A stretch of DNA of 64,000 nt. Origin: Actinopolymorpha pittospori (GTDB lineage: Bacteria > Actinomycetota > Actinomycetes > Propionibacteriales > Actinopolymorphaceae). Position numbers and translations under genes: made by a program. The stretch spans positions 8,618,001 through 8,682,000 of the forward strand of contig NZ_JADBEM010000001.1 in assembly GCF_014873875.1 (NCBI RefSeq), read 5' to 3'. Shown one piece after another: positions 53,866 through 62,734 of this stretch. Position 1 is the stretch's first letter. Each line of letters opens with the position of its first letter. The notes under the pieces are model-generated. The model made no database searches and was not told the DNA's origin. It saw nothing but the letters and a program-made list of their open reading frames with translations.

Positions 53866-56850
53866 TCACTCCGCCGCGACGACCCGCTTGCGGCTGCGAC
53901 GCCGTGAACCACGCTCGCCAGACTTCCGCCGGCCGCTGCCCTCGCTGGTCGACTCGGCCTGCTCCACCGGCTCGACGTCGGGTTCGAGGGCGTCCGCGAC
54001 GGTCGTCGACGCATCCTCCTCGCGGGGGCGGAGCGAGTCCTCCTCGCCGGAGGAAGCGCCGGTACCGGCGCCCGCGGCGGTCGAGTCCGCACCACCCGTG
54101 GCCTCGGCCTGCTCGGGACGCGCCACGTCGGTCTGCGGCCAGCCGGTTCCCGCGGAGGTCTCCGCGGGGTGAGCGGGCTGGGTCGGTGCGGACTGGGACT
54201 GCGCGGACGCCGCCTCAGCCGGCTCGACCTCCGTCGACTCGTGCTCGACGGAGACCTCCTCAGCGGACTCCGCCTCGGCGGGCTCGGACGTTCCACCGCC
54301 ACCGCCGCCGCGCCTGCGGCGCCGGGAACGACGACCGTGCTCCTCCTCGGTGGTGGCGGCCACGGGCGCGTGGGCCTCCACCGGTTCGAGGCGGACCTTC
54401 ACCCCACGGCCGTTGCAGGCCTCGCAGGGCTCGCTGAAGGACTCGAGCAGGCCGGTACCGATGCGCTTGCGGGTCATCTGGACCAGGCCGAGCGAGGTGA
54501 CCTCGGCCACCTGGTGCTTGGTGCGGTCCCGACCCAGGCACTCGACCAGGCGACGCAGTACGAGGTCGCGGTTGGACTCGAGCACCATGTCGATGAAGTC
54601 GACGACGATGATGCCGCCGATGTCGCGCAGCCGCAGTTGGCGGACGATCTCCTCGGCGGCCTCGAGGTTGTTCCTCGTGACCGTCTCCTCGAGGTTGCCG
54701 CCAGAGCCGGTGAACTTGCCGGTGTTGACGTCGATGACGGTCATCGCCTCGGTGCGGTCGATCACGAGGGAACCGCCGGAGGGCAGCCAGACCTTGCGGT
54801 CGAGCGCCTTCACGATCTGCTCCTCGATCCGGAACGACCCGAACACGTCCTGCGGTGACGTCCACCGCTCCAGTCGGTCCGCCAGGTGCGGCGCGACGTG
54901 GTCGACGTAGCCCTCGACCATGTCCCAGGCCTCGTCCCCGGACACGACCAGCCGGGCGAAGTCCTCGGTGAACAGGTCGCGGACGACCTTGATGAGCAGG
55001 TCGGGCTCGGACAGGAGGAGGTTCGGAGCCTGGCCGCCCGCGGCCTTCTTCTCGATCGCCTCCCACTGCGCCTTCAACCGGGCGACGTCGCGGGACAGCT
55101 CTTCCTCGCTCGCGCCCTCGGCGGCGGTGCGAACGACCACGCCGGCCTCGTCGGGAACGATGTCCTTGAGGAGCTGCTTGAGCCGGCTGCGCTCGGTGTC
55201 GGGCAGCTTGCGGCTGATGCCGTTCATGGAGCCGCGGGGAACGTAGACCAGGTAGCGGCCAGGCAGGCTGATCTGGCTGGTCAGCCGGGCGCCCTTGTGG
55301 CCGATCGGGTCCTTCGTCACCTGGACGAGGACGCTCTGCCCGGACTTCAGGGCCGCCTCGATCCGCTTCGGCTGGCCCTCGTGGCCGAGGCCGTTCCAGT
55401 CGACCTCGCCCGCGTAGAGCACGGCGTTTCGGCCGCGACCGATGTCGATGAACGCCGCCTCCATGCTGGGGAGGACGTTCTGCACCCGGCCGAGGTAGAC
55501 GTTGCCGATCATGGACGACTGCGCCTCGCGGGTGACGTAGTGCTCGACGAGAACGTCGTCCTCGAGGACCGCGATCTGGGTGCGGTCGCCGTGCTGGCGG
55601 ATCACCATCGTCCGCGCGACCGACTCCCTGCGGGCGAGGAACTCCGCCTCGGTCAGGATCGGCGGGCGGCGGCGGCCGGCCTCGCGTCCCTCCCGGCGGC
55701 GCTGCTTCTTCGCCTCCAGCCGGGTCGACCCTTCCAGGGCGCTCGGCTCGTCGTCGCCCCGGCGCGGCTCGCGCACCTTGACGACGGTGTGCTCGGGGTC
55801 GTCGGGGGCGGAGTCGAGCGACTCGCCACGACGCCGGCGACGCCGACGGCGGCGCCGGGAGCCACCGGCGGACTCCTCGTCGCCGTCCTCCTCGCCCTCG
55901 GCCTCGTCGGCCTCCGCAGCGGCCGCGTCGTCGTGGGACTCGGCAGGCTCGTCGGCGCGGTGCTCGTCGTCCTCGGCGCCCTCGGTGAGTGCTTCGGAAC
56001 CGTCCTCGTCCGCGCCGCTCTTGTTGCGGCGGCGCCCACCGCGGCGGCGGCGCCGACGGCGGCCACCGTCGTCACCGTCGTCGTCGTTGTCGGTGTCGTC
56101 CTCGGCGTGGGTGTCGCTCTCGGCGACTGCCGGCGCGACCTCGACGGACTCCTCTGGTTCGGCCTCGGCGCGACCGCGGGAGCGCCGGCGACGGCTCGGT
56201 GCCGGCTCGGCCTCCGCGTCATCGTCCTCGACGGCGGGGTGGTCGGCACCGATCGTCGGCGGCTGGAAGAGAACCGTCGGCGGCTGGAAGGTCACAGCCT
56301 GCGCGCGCGGGACGGCCACAGGGGCGTCGATCGGCCCGGCGGACTCCTCCGAGGCGGCCGGGGTCTCGACGGACTCTTCCTCAGCCGGCTCGTCGGTCTC
56401 GCCAGCCGGTCCGGGCTCGGACGTCTCCACGGACTCGGGTGTCTGGTCGGCGGTCTGCTCGCCGGAAACGGCCGGTGCGACCTCCGCGTTCGCCGCGGGT
56501 GCCTCAGCCGCACTGTCAACCTGGCCTGGCTCGGCCTGGCTCGACTCGGTGGACTCCTCCACCGGCTCCGGCGCCGCGGCCGCCTTCTTCGCGCGGGTCC
56601 GCTTCGCAGCGGCCCGCTTGCGCGGCGTCCGTTCCTTGGTCGGCTGATCGTCGGCCGGCTGGTCGGCGTCCGCAGCGGACTGCTCCGGTGCGGCCGACGC
56701 GGCGGCCTTCGCCTTGGTTGTCCGCTTACGGGTGGTGCGGCGCGGCTTCTGCGGAGCCTCTGGCTCCGGCTGCGCGCCTTCCGGTTTCGCGGATCGTTCG
56801 TCGTATTCGGGTGTCGCGCCCTGTTCGGCGCTTGGCTCGTTGTCGAGCAC
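53866..56850 (-). CDS. rne: Ribonuclease E/G
   Basis: A 994-residue RNase E/G. About 360 residues of acidic and arginine-rich low-complexity sequence come first. The S1 domain (GNVYLGRVQNVLPSMEAAFI) and the catalytic core follow, with metal-binding Asp in VIDVNTGKFTG and VVDFIDM and the Zn-link CEACNGRG. About 150 disordered residues end in basic RRRSRKRV. It processes and degrades RNA as a tetramer; the disordered ends scaffold degradosome partners. GTG is preferred, with AGGAG seven bases upstream. Confidence 0.95.
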   Translation of the reverse strand: MLDNEPSAEQGATPEYDERSAKPEGAQPEPEAPQKPRRTTRKRTTKAKAAASAAPEQSAADADQPADDQPTKERTPRKRAAAKRTRAKKAAAAPEPVEESTESSQAEPGQVDSAAEAPAANAEVAPAVSGEQTADQTPESVETSEPGPAGETDEPAEEESVETPAASEESAGPIDAPVAVPRAQAVTFQPPTVLFQPPTIGADHPAVEDDDAEAEPAPSRRRRSRGRAEAEPEESVEVAPAVAESDTHAEDDTDNDDDGDDGGRRRRRRRGGRRRNKSGADEDGSEALTEGAEDDEHRADEPAESHDDAAAAEADEAEGEEDGDEESAGGSRRRRRRRRRRGESLDSAPDDPEHTVVKVREPRRGDDEPSALEGSTRLEAKKQRRREGREAGRRRPPILTEAEFLARRESVARTMVIRQHGDRTQIAVLEDDVLVEHYVTREAQSSMIGNVYLGRVQNVLPSMEAAFIDIGRGRNAVLYAGEVDWNGLGHEGQPKRIEAALKSGQSVLVQVTKDPIGHKGARLTSQISLPGRYLVYVPRGSMNGISRKLPDTERSRLKQLLKDIVPDEAGVVVRTAAEGASEEELSRDVARLKAQWEAIEKKAAGGQAPNLLLSEPDLLIKVVRDLFTEDFARLVVSGDEAWDMVEGYVDHVAPHLADRLERWTSPQDVFGSFRIEEQIVKALDRKVWLPSGGSLVIDRTEAMTVIDVNTGKFTGSGGNLEETVTRNNLEAAEEIVRQLRLRDIGGIIVVDFIDMVLESNRDLVLRRLVECLGRDRTKHQVAEVTSLGLVQMTRKRIGTGLLESFSEPCEACNGRGVKVRLEPVEAHAPVAATTEEEHGRRSRRRRRGGGGGGTSEPAEAESAEEVSVEHESTEVEPAEAASAQSQSAPTQPAHPAETSAGTGWPQTDVARPEQAEATGGADSTAAGAGTGASSGEEDSLRPREEDASTTVADALEPDVEPVEQAESTSEGSGRRKSGERGSRRRSRKRVVAAE

Positions 56851-57057
56851 AGTCGGTCTCCTGTCAGCCCCCGGGCTCGGGAGCCGCGCGGGGGCCACTG
56901 TCGGTCGTCGGCACCACCGTTAAGCGGCGACGACGTAAGTCGCTTCGTCAGCTCCGACCAGCCAGCCAAGGCTTCGCTCGGAGCCGCGACGACATCTCCG
57001 CCCACGGCACCCGCTTCCCCGGGCGGTTGACCCAACCGCGTCAACGGCTCCTGTCAC

Positions 57058-57852
57058 TCACGAGGTGACGGAAGCGTCGCGGTCGGGCGCCAGCGGGTCG
57101 CCCACGGTGCCGGACTCCTCGTCCCACGGGCCCTGACTCCGCCGTGTCATTCGGTGTGGTGGCGGGAGCTCGGAGCCCGACGCCAGGCGGAGCCCAGCGA
57201 GGACATCGTCGGGTCGTACGGCGGGCGTTCCATGCCGCACGACCACCTGCAGTATCGCACAAGGAATTGTGAAGTCCTCGGATCCGCCCGGTCGCGGCGC
57301 TCCGGCCGGATCCGGCCGGTGGAGTTCCAGGCGGCGGACGGCGTCCCGTATGTCGAAAACGCGAAGTCCGTTCTTGGTGAGCCGCTCCACCTCGACGACC
57401 TCCCGGGCGAGGAACATCGGCACCGCCGCGGCCACGTCGTCGGCCGAGTCGGCGGGCATCGCGATCTCCCAGACCGAGGCCTCCAGCCGCTCCGCGAGGG
57501 AGTTCGCCCGGGCCTCGACGACCTCGACCACGTCGAGTCCGGGAGGAAGCGCCGCGTCGAGGCCGGCACGGAGCGCGTCCGGATCACAGCGGACCGAGAC
57601 CCCGAGTTCGGCGTACTCGGCCTCGCTCGCGGAGCCCGTCGGCGCCGCGCCGGCGTAGGAGATCTTCGGGTGCGGACTGAAACCGGCGGAGTAGGCGATG
57701 GGTACGCCGGCGCGGCGTACGGCCCGCTCCAGGGCCCGCTGGAAGTCGCGATGGCTCGTGAAACGCAACCGACCTCGCTTGGCGTACCTGAAACGCAGCC
57801 GCTGCACCGTCGGGGGTGTGTTGCGGTCGGGTGGCGTCGGTGTCGGGCTCAT
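57058..57852 (-). CDS. TIGR03936 family radical-SAM-associated protein (DUF2344)
   Basis: A 264-residue protein: VQRLRFRYAKRGRLRFTSHR, GVPIAYSAGFSPHPKISYA and GSASEAEYAEL are the DUF2344 hallmarks. It normally follows directly after a TIGR03960 radical SAM gene, with which it probably forms an RNA- or protein-modifying pair. Here the partner gene is 2.7 kb upstream, separated by cassette B. The ATG is chosen where homology begins. Confidence 0.9.
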   Translation of the reverse strand: MSPTPTPPDRNTPPTVQRLRFRYAKRGRLRFTSHRDFQRALERAVRRAGVPIAYSAGFSPHPKISYAGAAPTGSASEAEYAELGVSVRCDPDALRAGLDAALPPGLDVVEVVEARANSLAERLEASVWEIAMPADSADDVAAAVPMFLAREVVEVERLTKNGLRVFDIRDAVRRLELHRPDPAGAPRPGGSEDFTIPCAILQVVVRHGTPAVRPDDVLAGLRLASGSELPPPHRMTRRSQGPWDEESGTVGDPLAPDRDASVTS

Positions 57853-58474
57853 CTCGTCGCCGACCCTAGCGGAGGGCCGGTCGTGGCCACCCTCGACACC
57901 CGCTCCCACGCCACCGGCGGTCTGCCGTACCCCGGGGTCCTCCCCCACAGGCCGGCGACCTCCCGCGCCGCCTCAGGTCGCGCCCGCATGCCCTGAGGAC
58001 GCGGCGTCCGAATCCATACGGCGACATCCGCACGGCGAGCACCGACCGGGCTTTCCCAACCGGGGCTTCGACGCCGACGTTCCACCCGTGACACGGCCCG
58101 GGCCGCGCGACGCTACCGCGTGGGCTCACGGCGACCGAACGTCGCAGCTTCACGGCAGACCGTGATTCACGTCACGCTCGACGACCGACGAGGCGATGCC
58201 GGACGGGCGCCCGAGCCGAGCTGACCTCGATCGCCAAGGCGGCGGAAATCGCCCGGGGCGACAAATCGAAGAAATGCACTCGGCGCTGCGAATTCCCCCG
58301 AAGCGGCCAGATCGCCACGAAATGTTCCCGGACAATTCGTCGGCCAGAAACCCATATCGGGGCCGTGATCGCCTGTGGTGATTCTTTCCCGCGACGACAC
58401 ATTCTTGATGTCGATCTTGAATACACTGTCGCCGCTTCGACCTGGCCATCGCCGCAGCTGTGAAGGAGTCGCGC
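57853..58474. other. Intergenic region before cassette B
   Basis: 622 bases with no convincing gene on either strand. The part from about 58230 to 58430 is clearly poorer in GC than its surroundings and contains a -10-like TACACT at 58422, 53 bases before the first cassette gene. The ribosome site AAGGAG is at 58463. The rest holds short frames with shadow-like composition only. Confidence 0.5.
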
Positions 58475-58855
58475 GTGAACGACGAGAGTCCCGGCCGGGC
58501 CGGCACCGGTCCCGATGTCGAAGCGCAGCTGGCCTCCGTGCGCGGAGAGGGCGAGGCGGCCGCCGGCCTCGTCCGGGTCACGGTCGACGGGACCAGCAAC
58601 CTCGTCGGGCTCGTGATCGAGCCGAAGGCGATGCGGCTTGCTTCGCAGGACCTGACCGAGGCTGTCCTGGCCGCGTTCGGTGCGGCCCGCTCCGCCGTGC
58701 GCGACCAGCTCTCGACCCTGACGCCGACCTACGCCGTCGTCCCGAGCGAAGTGCAGTCCGCCGTCGAGCAGTTGCGCTTCGAGGCCGAACGCCGCCTCGA
58801 CGCGTTCACCCAGACCGTCGACGACCTCACCACCAGGCTCGATCGGCGCTACTGA
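58475..58855 (+). CDS. YbaB/EbfC-family-like protein (cassette B, gene 1)
   Basis: A 126-residue protein with the same layout as the YbaB-like genes of cassette A: an N-terminal helix (DVEAQLASVRGEGEAAAG), central strands LVRVTVDGTSNLVGLVIEP, and helices AVLAAFGAARSAVRDQL and EQLRFEAERRLDAFTQTVDD. The GTG was chosen because AAGGAG lies six bases upstream; a GTG 15 bases earlier is also in frame. It may act as a dedicated partner or regulator of the WXG-type proteins that follow. Confidence 0.75.
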   Translation: MNDESPGRAGTGPDVEAQLASVRGEGEAAAGLVRVTVDGTSNLVGLVIEPKAMRLASQDLTEAVLAAFGAARSAVRDQLSTLTPTYAVVPSEVQSAVEQLRFEAERRLDAFTQTVDDLTTRLDRRY

Positions 58856-58887
58856 GCGACACGGACCGAGCCGCTGGAGGGAAGCAC

Positions 58888-59208
58888 ATGGTCAAGGAAG
58901 ACTTCGACAGTATCGCCGGTGGCGCGACGACCGTCGGGACCTCCGCCGAGAGCCTCGGCCAGGACCTGCGCGCGCTCGAAACGACCGTGACCGCGGACAA
59001 TCCCTGGGGCGCCGACGAGGCGGGCAGTGTGTTCGGCATGGCCTACACGGCTGTGCTCGGTCACGCGATGGAGGTGCTCGGCTCCCACGTCGAGCTTCTC
59101 GGCGGGGGTGCCGAGAAGCTCGGTGTGTGGGGCCTTCGTTCCGAGCTGACCGAGCTCGAGAACACCCTGACAGCGGCCACCGTCGACCCCTCCACCGTGG
59201 ACGTCTGA
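58888..59208 (+). CDS. WXG100-type small helical protein (cassette B, gene 2)
   Basis: A 106-residue helical-hairpin protein. Helix 1 (about 3-36) leads to NPWGADEAGSVFG, where W40-G41 and the acidic turn resemble ESX-associated EspC/WXG100 proteins; helix 2 runs to about 95. No clear YxxxD/E motif is at the C-terminus. GGAGGGAAG precedes the ATG. It is probably a secretion partner for the larger protein encoded two bases after its stop. Confidence 0.7.
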   Translation: MVKEDFDSIAGGATTVGTSAESLGQDLRALETTVTADNPWGADEAGSVFGMAYTAVLGHAMEVLGSHVELLGGGAEKLGVWGLRSELTELENTLTAATVDPSTVDV

Positions 59209-59210
59209 CC

Positions 59211-60131
59211 GTGGGAATGGAGCTGCCCGGCTGGCTGACCGAGCCGCTGAGCTGGATCGGTCTGGAGTGGCCACAGGCCGATGAGGTGAAGCTGTTCGAG
59301 GCCGGTCAGGCCTGGATCGCCTTCGGCATGCGGCTCCTGCCGGTGTCGGCGGAGGCCAGTACCGCTGCCGCCCGGGTGGTGGCCATGAACGAGGGGCGGC
59401 CGGCGGAGGCCTTCTACGAGTGGTGGCAGAGCGAGGACGGCCCGGCCAGACGACTCGACGAGGACGTCGCGGCGGTACTCATCATCGGTGCCGCGCTGAT
59501 CCTCTTCGCCGCGCTGACCGTCGCGATGAAGCTGCTCTTCGCCGTCCAACTCGCCATTCTGGCGATGCAGGTCGCGGCGGCGGTCGCCGCCGCGTTCGCC
59601 ACCTTCGGGGCTTCCAGCGCCACCATTCCGGGGTTCGTCGCCGCCACCCGCGCGGCCTGCACCAGGCTGGTGCGCCGCTTCGTCGACGACGTGCTGAAGA
59701 AGAACATCGCCAAGCTGCTCGAGAAGGCGAAGGCCCTGCTCAAGAAGATCCGCCAGCGTGGCCTGCTCGGCGGGCGTGGGCCGATCACGGCAAAGAACGT
59801 GACGCCGAACGCCACCGTGGGTGACCTGTTGAAGTACGGTCTGCCCGACGTGAACGGCAGCCCTTTGAGCATCGGAAAGAACGGGCGGCTGTTCAAGCTG
59901 ACGGAGCGAGACCTTCTGAACGCCGTCCTCAATCCTCGACGCGGTGACTACATCATGGTGGCGCGCAAACCCAACTGGGCCGAAGCGGGCGTCGAGCCAC
60001 CGCTGGGTTACGTCCGCGACGGAAACCACCGTGCTCTCAACCTGCTGCGGTGGGCTCGCCAGAACGAGAAGAATCCAGGAACCGACCCGCTGATCACCTG
60101 GGAAACGGAGATCTACGTCATCCATGTTTAG
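59211..60131 (+). CDS. Putative polymorphic toxin with membrane segments and DGNHR C-terminal domain (cassette B, gene 3)
   Basis: A 306-residue protein. The N-terminal part (about 1-85) is Trp-rich and helical; hydrophobic segments span about 88-132; a lysine-rich helix (VLKKNIAKLLEKAKALLKKI, 161-180) links to a C-terminal domain (about 190-306) with DYIMVARKP and RDGNHRALNLLRWA (DGNHR at 270-274). DGNHR followed by helices recalls ParB/sulfiredoxin-fold nucleases, but this is a weak link. Its place after a WXG-type gene and the 8-base overlap with a small downstream gene fit a toxin/immunity pair. GTG at 59211 or ATG at 59217 are the possible starts. Confidence 0.6.
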   Translation: MGMELPGWLTEPLSWIGLEWPQADEVKLFEAGQAWIAFGMRLLPVSAEASTAAARVVAMNEGRPAEAFYEWWQSEDGPARRLDEDVAAVLIIGAALILFAALTVAMKLLFAVQLAILAMQVAAAVAAAFATFGASSATIPGFVAATRAACTRLVRRFVDDVLKKNIAKLLEKAKALLKKIRQRGLLGGRGPITAKNVTPNATVGDLLKYGLPDVNGSPLSIGKNGRLFKLTERDLLNAVLNPRRGDYIMVARKPNWAEAGVEPPLGYVRDGNHRALNLLRWARQNEKNPGTDPLITWETEIYVIHV

Positions 60132-60483
60132 AGCCTCGAAACCATCGCGGTCCCGCGCGGTCGGCTACCTGCTGCACCAGGGCATCCTGGAGATCAGGGC
60201 GATGTCCGCCGCGCGCACGCTGCTCTCCACCGACGAAGGTGCCGATCCCGGTTCTCCCTACGAGACCGACTACCTAGCTCGCATCCAGCTGATCGCCGAC
60301 GTGTGCCACGAGTTCGCGCCGGTGTTGATGAACGACAACCGCGGCGAGCGGGAGGAGGCGGCGGCCGACGCGCTGTCCTACCGCTTCGAGGTCACCGTTC
60401 CGGAGGGCCGCCGCTGGATGCGGGCACGGTTGGCCGAGCTCGGTGAGGAGTACAGGGACCTGCTCGGCCCGGACCCGGCCTAG
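60124..60483 (+). CDS. Candidate immunity protein (cassette B, gene 4)
   Basis: A 119-residue soluble helical protein of no recognised family. A basic N-terminus (RASKPSRSRAVGYLLHQGIL) is followed by acidic helices (YLARIQLIADVCHEFAPVLM and GEREEAAADALSY). The ATG lies inside the last codons of the putative toxin gene, overlapping by eight bases, the usual arrangement for a cognate immunity gene. It shows no signal peptide or membrane helix, so it would act in the cytoplasm. Confidence 0.55.
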   Translation: MFRASKPSRSRAVGYLLHQGILEIRAMSAARTLLSTDEGADPGSPYETDYLARIQLIADVCHEFAPVLMNDNRGEREEAAADALSYRFEVTVPEGRRWMRARLAELGEEYRDLLGPDPA

Positions 60484-60552
60484 GACACGACCCAGCCGCG
60501 TCGCCCATGACGCCGGCGCGGCGAAGCGCCCGCGCCGGCCCCGCTCGCACGA

Positions 60553-62511
60553 CTAGGACTGGGCGATCAGCTCCTGCTGCCGGGTCTGGGAGACACCGAC
60601 GATCGGAAGCAACTGTTGACCGGTCGGCCCGACCTGGATCTCGGTGCCCATCTGCGGGCACACGCCGCAGTCGAAGCACGGTGTCCAGCGGCAGTCCTCG
60701 ACCTCCACCTCGTCAAGAGCGTCCTGCCAGTCCTCCCACAGCCACTCACGGTCCAGGCCGGCGTCGAGGTGGTCCCACGGGAGCACCTCGGTCTCGCCGC
60801 GTTCGCGGGTGGTGTACCAGTCGAGGTCGACAGGCTCCTCCGCGAGCGCGTCCGCGCACGCCGTCACCCAGCGGTCGTAGGAGAAGTGCTCACTCCAGCC
60901 GTCGAACCGTCCGCCGTCGGCCCAGACCGCCCGGATGACCCGGCCGACCCGCCGGTCGCCGCGGGACAGCAGCCCCTCGATCACCGACGGCTGGCCGTCG
61001 TGGTAGCGCAGGCCGATGGACTTGCCGTAGGCGCGGTCCTCACGGATGGCCGCGCGCAGCTTCGCCAGCCGTGCGTCGACGTTCTCCCAGGACTCCTGCG
61101 CCGCCCACTGGAAGGGCGTGTGCGGCTTGGGAACGAAGCCGCCGATCGAAACGGTGCAGCGGATGTCCTTGCGACCCGACACCTCGCGCCCGGTCGCGAT
61201 CACCTTCCGGGCCAGGTCGGCGATGGCGAGCACGTCCTCGTCGGACTCGGTCGGCAGACCGCACATGAAGTAGAGCTTGACCTGTCGCCAGCCGTTGGCG
61301 TAGGCCGTGCTGACCGTGCGGATGAGGTCTTCCTCGCTGACCATCTTGTTGATGACCTTGCGCATCCGCTCGCTGCCGCCCTCCGGCGCGAACGTCAGCC
61401 CGGACCGCCGCCCGTTGCGGGACAGCTCGTTGGCCAGCGTGACGTTGAAGGCGTCAACCCGAGTGGACGGTAGTGACAAGGAGACGTTGCTGCCGTCGTA
61501 CCGGTCCGCCAGCCCCTTGGCCACCTCGCCGATCTCGGAGTGGTCGGCGCTGGACAGCGACAGCAGACCGACCTCCTCGAACCCGGAGGCCTCGATGCCG
61601 TTCTGGACCATGTCGCCGATGGTGCGGATGCTGCGCTCCCGCACCGGCCGCGTGATCATGCCCGCCTGGCAGAAACGACAGCCCCGGGTGCAACCGCGGA
61701 AGATCTCCACCGAGAAGCGTTCGTGCACGGTCTCGGCGAGCGGCACCAGCGGCTTCTTCGGATAGGGCCACTGGTCGAGGTCCATCAAGGTGTGCTTGAC
61801 GACCCGCCACGGAACGCCGCTGCGGTTGGGCGCGACCCGCTTGATCCGGCCGTCGGGGAGGTACTCGACGTCGTAGAACTTCGGGACGTAGACACCACCG
61901 GACGCGGCCAGGCGGAACAGCAGTTCGTCCCTTCCGCCGGGTGAGCCCTCCGCCTTCCACTCGCGGATCACCTCGCTGATCGCGAGAACGACCTCCTCGC
62001 CGTCGCCCAGGACGGCGGCGTCGAGGAAGTCGGCGATCGGCTCGGGGTTGAACGCCGAGTGGCCACCCGCCAGCACGATCGGGTGCTCGTCGGTGCGCTC
62101 GCGGGCCTCGAGCGGGATTCCGGCGAGGTCGAGTGCGGTCAGCAGGTTGGTGTAGCCGAGTTCGGTCGAGAAAGATACGCCGAGGATGTCGAAGGCGCCG
62201 ACCGGGCGATGGGCGTCGACGGTGAACTGCGGGATGGCGTTGGCCCGCATCACCTTCTCCATGTCGGGCCAGACGGCGTAGGTGCGTTCGGCGAGGATCC
62301 AGTCACGCTCGTTCAGGACCTCGTAGAGGATCTGCACTCCCTGGTTGGGGAGCCCGACCTCATAGGCGTCGGGATACATCAACGCCCACCGGACCTCGCT
62401 CGAGTCCCAGTCCTTGACGGTCGAGTTGAGCTCGCCACCGACGTACTGGATCGGCTTCTGCACCGCCGGCAGCAGCGGCTCCAGCCGGGGGAACAACGAC
62501 TCCACGGCCAT
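60553..62511 (-). CDS. TIGR03960 family B12-binding-type radical SAM protein
   Basis: A 652-residue protein. The N-terminal part is of the cobalamin-binding radical SAM type (WALMYPDAYEVGLPNQGVQI, AGGHSAFNPEP). The radical SAM core has FRGCTRGCRFCQAGM with the CxxxCxxC cluster ligands, and the C-terminal part ends in a second Cys cluster (CRWTPCFDCGVCPQMG). It normally pairs with the TIGR03936 gene, here displaced downstream by cassette B. The ATG has GAGG close upstream; a longer frame upstream is not credible. Confidence 0.92.
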   Translation of the reverse strand: MAVESLFPRLEPLLPAVQKPIQYVGGELNSTVKDWDSSEVRWALMYPDAYEVGLPNQGVQILYEVLNERDWILAERTYAVWPDMEKVMRANAIPQFTVDAHRPVGAFDILGVSFSTELGYTNLLTALDLAGIPLEARERTDEHPIVLAGGHSAFNPEPIADFLDAAVLGDGEEVVLAISEVIREWKAEGSPGGRDELLFRLAASGGVYVPKFYDVEYLPDGRIKRVAPNRSGVPWRVVKHTLMDLDQWPYPKKPLVPLAETVHERFSVEIFRGCTRGCRFCQAGMITRPVRERSIRTIGDMVQNGIEASGFEEVGLLSLSSADHSEIGEVAKGLADRYDGSNVSLSLPSTRVDAFNVTLANELSRNGRRSGLTFAPEGGSERMRKVINKMVSEEDLIRTVSTAYANGWRQVKLYFMCGLPTESDEDVLAIADLARKVIATGREVSGRKDIRCTVSIGGFVPKPHTPFQWAAQESWENVDARLAKLRAAIREDRAYGKSIGLRYHDGQPSVIEGLLSRGDRRVGRVIRAVWADGGRFDGWSEHFSYDRWVTACADALAEEPVDLDWYTTRERGETEVLPWDHLDAGLDREWLWEDWQDALDEVEVEDCRWTPCFDCGVCPQMGTEIQVGPTGQQLLPIVGVSQTRQQELIAQS

Positions 62512-62734
62512 GTCCTCGCGCACCTTCGATCGGGGGTCTTGTCGGCAAAGCAACCAGGGTAACCGTCGGCGATCGGCGACGAGTCGGGCGCACTCGGCAG
62601 ACGCCCGACCAGCGCGGATCCGGCGGCCCGCGCTAAACCGGCCAAGCGAGGCGGATCCGACATCCCTCCCGCGCGGGAGGCGGTTCCCCGCCGCGGGGGA
62701 GGCACCGCGGTGATCGAGCGGTGACGCTCGGAGC

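Noticed and set aside
54886..57030. A 714-codon plus-strand frame opposite rne
   Set aside because: Antisense shadow of the low-complexity RNase E/G gene; leucine/glycine/arginine repeats mirror the Glu/Ala/Arg codons of rne.
57866..58599. Short minus-strand frames before cassette B (81-149 codons) as a hidden gene
   Set aside because: They overlap each other in different frames, lack ribosome sites and have shadow-like composition.
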